Shown here piece by piece: positions 60,360 through 64,000 of a stretch of 64,000 nt of DNA (position 1 is its first letter; every line of letters starts with the position of its first letter). The notes under the pieces are model-generated. The model was not told where the DNA came from and did no database searches. It saw only the letters and a list, made by a program, of their open reading frames with translations. The position numbers were made by a program, and so were the translations under genes. This DNA is from Desulfitobacterium sp050251735 (GTDB lineage: Bacteria > Bacillota > Desulfitobacteriia > Desulfitobacteriales > Desulfitobacteriaceae): positions 62,001 to 126,000 of the forward strand of contig JBFWMF010000005.1 in the NCBI GenBank assembly GCA_050251735.1. The letters run 5' to 3'.

Positions 60360-60388
60360 AATATACCTTTAATATCTTACGAGGTCAA
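60360..60388 (-). promoter_or_regulatory. Sigma-A-type promoter for the XRE/ferredoxin/HesB unit
   Basis: The minus strand has TTGACC (60383-60388), a 17-bp spacer and TATATT (60360-60365). It lies 103 bp before the XRE start and 9 bp from repeat copy 2. Confidence 0.65.
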
Positions 60389-60396
60389 GATATTTC

Positions 60397-60514
60397 ATAA
60401 AGAAAACCCTGCTTCGCTGTGCCTTTAATGCGCACCCTCGTAAAAAGCGAAGTAGCTGGTTGCCCTTATGCAGGAGGAAAGTATGCAACGTAGTTATACT
60501 TTCTGACAGTATAA
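60397..60514 (+). repeat. 118-bp structured repeat element, copy 2
   Basis: Identical over 118 bases to copy 1 at 27976-28093, in the same orientation. It has the same stems, and it ends one base before a 14-bp terminator-like hairpin. It lies upstream of the XRE promoter and beyond the end of the pirin gene. Confidence 0.85.
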
Positions 60515-60515
60515 A

Positions 60516-60550
60516 AAATTTCCCTTAGAACTTTTGTCTAAGGGAAATTT
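60516..60550. terminator. Terminator of the pirin gene beside repeat copy 2
   Basis: A perfect 14-bp stem, AAATTTCCCTTAGA with its complement, and a 7-nt loop. It is followed on the minus strand by TTTTTTAT. It lies 19 bp after the stop at 60569. Confidence 0.8.
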
Positions 60551-60568
60551 ATAGCAATATCAAAATGT

Positions 60569-61411
60569 TTATTTGATGAACGTGTTTTCTTCTAGCTCCT
60601 TAAAAGCTAGATTGAGCTCTTCCTTTGTGTTCATCACGATAGGACCTCCCCAGGCTATGGGTTCGTGGAGAGGTTTAGCTGTGAGAAGCAAGAAGCGAAT
60701 CCCACTATCCCCTGCCTTAACCCAGAATCTACGCCCTTCGTTGAACAACACTGCCTGCTTTTCATTTATGATTGTCTCACTGTCTGGTTCAAACTTACCT
60801 GCACCTTGAACGATGTAGATAAAAAGTGTCCAATCCTCTTGACTATCTAAATACCATTCACTATTTGGTGCGACCTCCACATCAAGGTAATTGGCTTGCA
60901 CATGCTTCCCAGCAAAAGCCCCAGGGGTGCCCAGATAATCTCCGGCGATCACATGGACCTTATTGCCGTTTTCCTCAAGGACAGGGATGTTTTCGCTTTT
61001 TATATCCCCATACTGTGGAGGAGTCATTTTATCTTGGGCGGGCAGATTTAACCAGAGCTGTGCTCCCAGCATTCGTTCTGCCGGCTTAGGCATCTCCTGA
61101 TGAATGATCCCAGATCCCGCAGTCATCCATTGACAATCCCCATCCTTGATAACTCCCTTATTGCCGAGGCTGTCACTATGCTCCATTTCACCCTGAATCA
61201 AGTAGGTAATGGTTTCAATCCCTCTGTGAGGGTGCCAAGGGAACCCTTTAATGTAATCTTCAGGGTTACTTGAGTCAAAAGCATCTAGCATCAGAAACGG
61301 ATCATATTCTTTCGTGTCACGATAGCCAATCACCCGAACGAGCTTCACCCCAGCTCCATCTACAGCCCGCACCCCTTCAGTAATCTTCTGCACTGTTCTC
61401 AATTCACTCAT
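60569..61411 (-). CDS. Pirin family protein
   Basis: A 280-residue bicupin of the pirin family. The N-terminal cupin has the metal-binding set in FPWHPHRGIETITYLIQGEM (His, His, His-type pattern) and HSDSLGNKG, then WMTAGSGIIHQEMP. The C-terminal cupin has HIPL-type replacement with VLLTAKPLHEPIAWGGPIVM. Relatives include quercetin dioxygenases and redox-sensing nuclear proteins. ATG 61411 is chosen with AAAGGG nine bases before it. It is the last gene of a MarR, DsbA-like, pirin operon that is probably induced by quinone or thiol stress. Confidence 0.92.
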   Translation of the reverse strand: MSELRTVQKITEGVRAVDGAGVKLVRVIGYRDTKEYDPFLMLDAFDSSNPEDYIKGFPWHPHRGIETITYLIQGEMEHSDSLGNKGVIKDGDCQWMTAGSGIIHQEMPKPAERMLGAQLWLNLPAQDKMTPPQYGDIKSENIPVLEENGNKVHVIAGDYLGTPGAFAGKHVQANYLDVEVAPNSEWYLDSQEDWTLFIYIVQGAGKFEPDSETIINEKQAVLFNEGRRFWVKAGDSGIRFLLLTAKPLHEPIAWGGPIVMNTKEELNLAFKELEENTFIK

Positions 61412-61426
61412 TCTACACATCCCTTT

Positions 61427-62335
61427 CTAATTCATCTTACAAACGCCGGTTTCTTCATCGCAGAATAATCCTTGTTTTTTCTCTTCAAGTAGGAGACCGT
61501 TTCCTGCCGGGATAACAGATATCATTTTCTTTTCCTGTAAATCCTTGACTAGAGCTTCCATTTCCACTGAGGTGTAAGCAAAGGCTTCTTGAATCTCAAC
61601 GGGTGCCACTTTGCCGTATTTGCGAATAAAAGCCATGACATTTCCTATTGATTTTTTCGAGCTGAACTCTTTAACCTTATCTGCCGATATAGCCTTGATT
61701 ACCGACTTAATAGCCTCATAATTCTGATAGCCCCTCATAAGCACTTCTTTCTCACCATACTTGACTAGAAAAGTAGGGAAGCCTCGCACCCCATAACGGA
61801 CCACAAGCTGCAAATCTTCCATAAAAGCTTTTTCAGCAGAGCCATCTGTATATCTCTCGATAAACTTTGCCACATCGAGCCCAACCTCTGTAGCTAATTC
61901 GATCAAGACTTCTAGACGATTGGTTTGTCTGGCCTCTGTTTCTGTCGCTTCTCTGATCCGTCTTAAAAATTTGTCGGCAAGCTCATCACTTTCCATCTGT
62001 GCTGCCTTATAAGCGATATTCTGAGGATAAGAAGAGGGATTTTCATTAGAGAATAGATTGAATCCCTCGCTTTGCACCGGCATACCATGCCTTGCCGAAG
62101 CTTCAAGCCAGTGCTTGGCAATTTTCCTGTTGGAGTGTTCCGCATCTCCCCCGATATCATTAAAGCCGTCATAAAAATCTCTAATATCCTTGACCAGCCC
62201 GCCCATAATGAATTTAACCTTTAATTGATCACCAAACCTCGTTTCGAGCTTTCTCAGCAATGGCTCACTACCCCAGCACCATGTACAAACGGGATCTGTA
62301 AATTGAACGATTTCCACTATATCTTTATCTTTCAT
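61427..62335 (-). CDS. DsbA-family oxidoreductase-like protein (SpxH/FrnE-like)
   Basis: A 302-residue thioredoxin-fold protein with an alpha-helical insert. The active site is TDPVCTWCWGSEPLLRKLE (C-T-W-C) near residue 17, and the cis-Pro is in YGVRGFPTFLV. The last 90 residues form a winged-helix-like piece with RKYGKVAPVEIQEAF, and end with two Cys (LFCDEETGVCKMN). No signal peptide is seen, so it works in the cytoplasm, as in SpxH/YjbH-like or FrnE-like proteins. It lies 15 bp before the pirin gene. Confidence 0.88.
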   Translation of the reverse strand: MKDKDIVEIVQFTDPVCTWCWGSEPLLRKLETRFGDQLKVKFIMGGLVKDIRDFYDGFNDIGGDAEHSNRKIAKHWLEASARHGMPVQSEGFNLFSNENPSSYPQNIAYKAAQMESDELADKFLRRIREATETEARQTNRLEVLIELATEVGLDVAKFIERYTDGSAEKAFMEDLQLVVRYGVRGFPTFLVKYGEKEVLMRGYQNYEAIKSVIKAISADKVKEFSSKKSIGNVMAFIRKYGKVAPVEIQEAFAYTSVEMEALVKDLQEKKMISVIPAGNGLLLEEKKQGLFCDEETGVCKMN

Positions 62336-62387
62336 TTCATCTTCACCATATTTTCATTTAATTTACTCTTATTTTATTGACTTTTAA

Positions 62388-62813
62388 TTATACAATTTTT
62401 CTAAGCAAACTAACTAGCTGATCCTTTTCTTCCTCAGTATATATTGAGAAGCAATTCTTCAGATCTTGTAGATGCTTCGGAAAGGTCGTTTCAATCTTAT
62501 CTTTTCCTTTTTCAGTGATTGCAATCAAAAACGACCGCTTATCCTTGGGGTTTGCATGGCGTTGGATCAGGTTCTCTTTTTCAAGATTGTTGATGATCAC
62601 GGTCATATTTCCACTTGTGGAAAGTACGCTCTCAATGATTTGATAGATCGTCATATCTCCTTTGTGGTACAACGCTTCCAAAACCGCGAACTGGGCTAAG
62701 GTCATATCCCCTTCCTTGAAAATAACTGCTGATCTCCTATGCACTGCCTGTGTGGCCCTACTTAAAGCAATAAGGAGAGCCAAATCCAGTTTATCTTCTG
62801 TTTTATAAAGCAT
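62388..62813 (-). CDS. MarR family transcriptional regulator
   Basis: A 141-residue MarR. The winged-helix part has FAVLEALYHKGDMTIYQI, then VLSTSGNMTVIINNLEKE (recognition helix) and a wing with RHANPKDKRSFLIAITEKG. No Cys is found, so it is not a thiol switch of the OhrR type. GGAGG lies seven bases before ATG 62813. A 22-bp perfect palindrome at 62836-62857 is an ideal operator for autoregulation. It heads the operon MarR, DsbA-like, pirin. Confidence 0.93.
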   Translation of the reverse strand: MLYKTEDKLDLALLIALSRATQAVHRRSAVIFKEGDMTLAQFAVLEALYHKGDMTIYQIIESVLSTSGNMTVIINNLEKENLIQRHANPKDKRSFLIAITEKGKDKIETTFPKHLQDLKNCFSIYTEEEKDQLVSLLRKIV

Positions 62814-62835
62814 GATCCAACCTCCTTGATATAAT

Positions 62836-62857
62836 TATATCACTAATTAGTGATATA
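62836..62857 (-). promoter_or_regulatory. 22-bp perfect palindrome, probable MarR operator
   Basis: TATATCACTAA and TTAGTGATATA meet without a gap. It lies 22 bp before the MarR start, in the promoter/leader region, and fits the size of MarR boxes. Confidence 0.7.
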
Positions 62858-62887
62858 AGCAAAAGAAGATTTATTTCAATAAAAAAC

Positions 62888-62925
62888 GGGCAATTCAAAG
62901 ACATATTATTGTCGATGAATTACCC
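62888..62925 (-). terminator. Rho-independent terminator of the small coiled-coil gene
   Basis: On the minus strand GGGTAATTC pairs with GAATTGCCC (one G-U), with an inner GAC/GTC pair, followed by GTTTTTT. It lies 25 bp after the stop at 62951. Confidence 0.75.
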
Positions 62926-62950
62926 TTCTTATCCAAATTCAATGGTCAAT

Positions 62951-63100
62951 TTAATAATTTTCGCATACTTCCTGATAAAGCTTTTGGAGGCTTGAAATTT
63001 CATTTTTGAGATTTTCTTCTTCAAGAACCATCCCCGAAGACAAGTTGCTCAACTTTTCTTGCTTACATTTTAATACATATGCTACTGCTAATGATTCCAT
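62951..63100 (-). CDS. Small coiled-coil protein, 49 residues
   Basis: From ATG 63100, with a strong AAGGAGG before it, the frame reads MESLAVAYVLKCKQEKLSNL and on through LEEENLKNEISSLQKLYQEV to TAA at 62951. The C-terminal 30 residues have heptads of a coiled coil. Size recalls Spo0E-type small proteins, but the S-x-x-x-D motif is missing. A good terminator follows. It is likely a real gene of unknown function. Confidence 0.65.
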   Translation of the reverse strand: MESLAVAYVLKCKQEKLSNLSSGMVLEEENLKNEISSLQKLYQEVCENY

Positions 63101-63321
63101 ATCAATTCCTCCTTGATTTCAAAATTTATTCAGTTAATTCTCACTATTATGATAACACACAATTTAAATATATTGAAGATATAATTTGTTAATTCAGACT
63201 AATTTTAATAGTTCTTTTAATTACAATGTCGTTGTCTTTTGAACCTCTTTAGGGCATACTATAATATAGAGAACCAAAATGAAACAACGTTTCACAATTA
63301 TATATCTAGGGGGAGTAGCAA

Positions 63322-64000
63322 ATGTTCAATTTAAGAGGTCGTGTCGCTGTTATTACTGGAGCATCTAGTGGATTAGGCACCCAAATGGCTCATGGTTTGG
63401 CTGAACAAGGTGCAAATCTTGTATTACTTGCTCGTCGCGAAGATAAATTGCGCAAAGTCGCCGCAGAGCTCGAAAGCAAATATGGGGTAATAGTCCACCC
63501 TGTTGCTTGCGATGTAACTCAATTAGATTCTGTTAAAGCTGCTGTTCAAGCTACTTTAGCCAAGTTTGGCAAAGTCGATATCCTCGTTAATAATGCAGGG
63601 GTCGGAACAATGGTCCCCGCTGAAAAAATGGAAGATGAAGAATGGGAATACAACCTCTCCATCGACCTGACCGGCGTCTTCCGTACTGCTCGAGAATTTG
63701 GCAAAGCGATGCTTGAAGCTGGTTATGGACGTATTATCAACATTTCTTCTATGTATGGAATGGTCGGCAATTCCGCAGCCCCAGCTTCTGCTTACCATGC
63801 AGCTAAGGGCGGTGTCGTAAATCTTACTCGTGCCTTGGCAGCAGAATGGGCTACCCGCGGTGTGACAGTCAACTGCATCTGCCCAGGTTATTTTGCAACA
63901 GAATTAACCGCTGATACTCTGAAAACTGAAGAATTCACCGCCTATATGGAGCGTACTGTACCTCTTCAACGTTACGGAAACGTTGGCGAATTAAATTCAG
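63322..64000 (+). CDS. SDR family NAD(P)-dependent oxidoreductase (3' end off window)
   Basis: The first 226 residues of a classical short-chain dehydrogenase. The cofactor loop is VAVITGASSGLGTQMAHGLA, followed by ARRED, DVTQ, and NNAGVG. The catalytic set is NISSMYG (Ser), then SAYHAAKGG (Y-x-x-x-K), and CPGYFATELTADT. The best match in kind is the gluconate 5-dehydrogenase/3-oxoacyl-ACP reductase-like group. AGGGGGAG precedes ATG 63322. The frame is open to the window edge, with perhaps 30 residues missing. Confidence 0.93.
   Translation, partial: MFNLRGRVAVITGASSGLGTQMAHGLAEQGANLVLLARREDKLRKVAAELESKYGVIVHPVACDVTQLDSVKAAVQATLAKFGKVDILVNNAGVGTMVPAEKMEDEEWEYNLSIDLTGVFRTAREFGKAMLEAGYGRIINISSMYGMVGNSAAPASAYHAAKGGVVNLTRALAAEWATRGVTVNCICPGYFATELTADTLKTEEFTAYMERTVPLQRYGNVGELNS

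Overview
The window looks like chromosomal DNA of a strictly anaerobic, low-to-mid GC, spore-former-type Firmicute, most probably a Desulfitobacterium/Desulfosporosinus-like member of the Peptococcaceae. The lineage call rests on gene style, not on a marker gene: a rubredoxin-fused fumarate-reductase-type flavoprotein beside a NapC/NirT-type cytochrome, norCB-like genes, DUF2680 proteins, CWB2 wall-binding repeats, a lysine riboswitch, a yybP-ykoY riboswitch and a Sec-encoding HesB-like gene. No rRNA or tRNA gene was seen.

Layout. 1-12.6 kb: end of a CDF metal transporter, a Ca-type P-ATPase, a periplasmic-sensor GGDEF/EAL protein, DegV, a wall-bound propeller protein, an aminotransferase, a ferritin-like protein and mntP under a Mn2+ riboswitch. 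13-18 kb: an ABC exporter and a lysine-riboswitch-controlled amino acid ABC transporter. 18-29 kb: signalling and redox genes: a second GGDEF/EAL protein, an ung remnant, a two-component system with a Met/Gly-rich sensor loop followed by ccdA and a TlpA-like thioredoxin, two DUF2680 paralogues, a PAS protein, a diguanylate cyclase and a frameshifted FeoB-associated Cys-rich gene. 29-34 kb: membrane proteins and sugar-modifying enzymes. 34-39 kb: a BMP-type nucleoside ABC transporter. 39-41 kb: norC/norB-like genes. 41-49 kb: MarR with a decayed acyltransferase, an AI-2E family transporter, trmO, rubrerythrin, and a TetM-like GTPase fused to a YacP/Rae1-type NYN nuclease. 49.4-53.6 kb: a tightly coupled operon of methyltransferase, 22-residue-repeat solenoid protein, MoxR AAA+ ATPase and metallopeptidase-like/vWA protein. 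53.6-58.7 kb: a P-loop ATPase, a PrpR_N chemoreceptor, an FMN reductase, and the flavoprotein with a short di-heme cytochrome. 58.9-60.5 kb: an XRE regulator, a ferredoxin and a HesB/IscA-like selenoprotein whose in-frame UGA hides it from ordinary gene calling. 60.5-63.1 kb: a MarR/DsbA-like/pirin operon with a 22-bp palindromic operator. The right edge cuts an SDR dehydrogenase.

Most noteworthy are the selenoprotein, the MoxR/vWA operon, the ribosomal GTPase-nuclease fusion, and a 118-bp structured repeat. The repeat is present in two identical copies plus one diverged 60-bp half, and each copy ends one base from a terminator-like hairpin. At least three genes are visibly decayed (ung, the FeoB-associated gene, the acyltransferase). 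All functions are inferred from sequence by eye; no database search or structure calculation was run.
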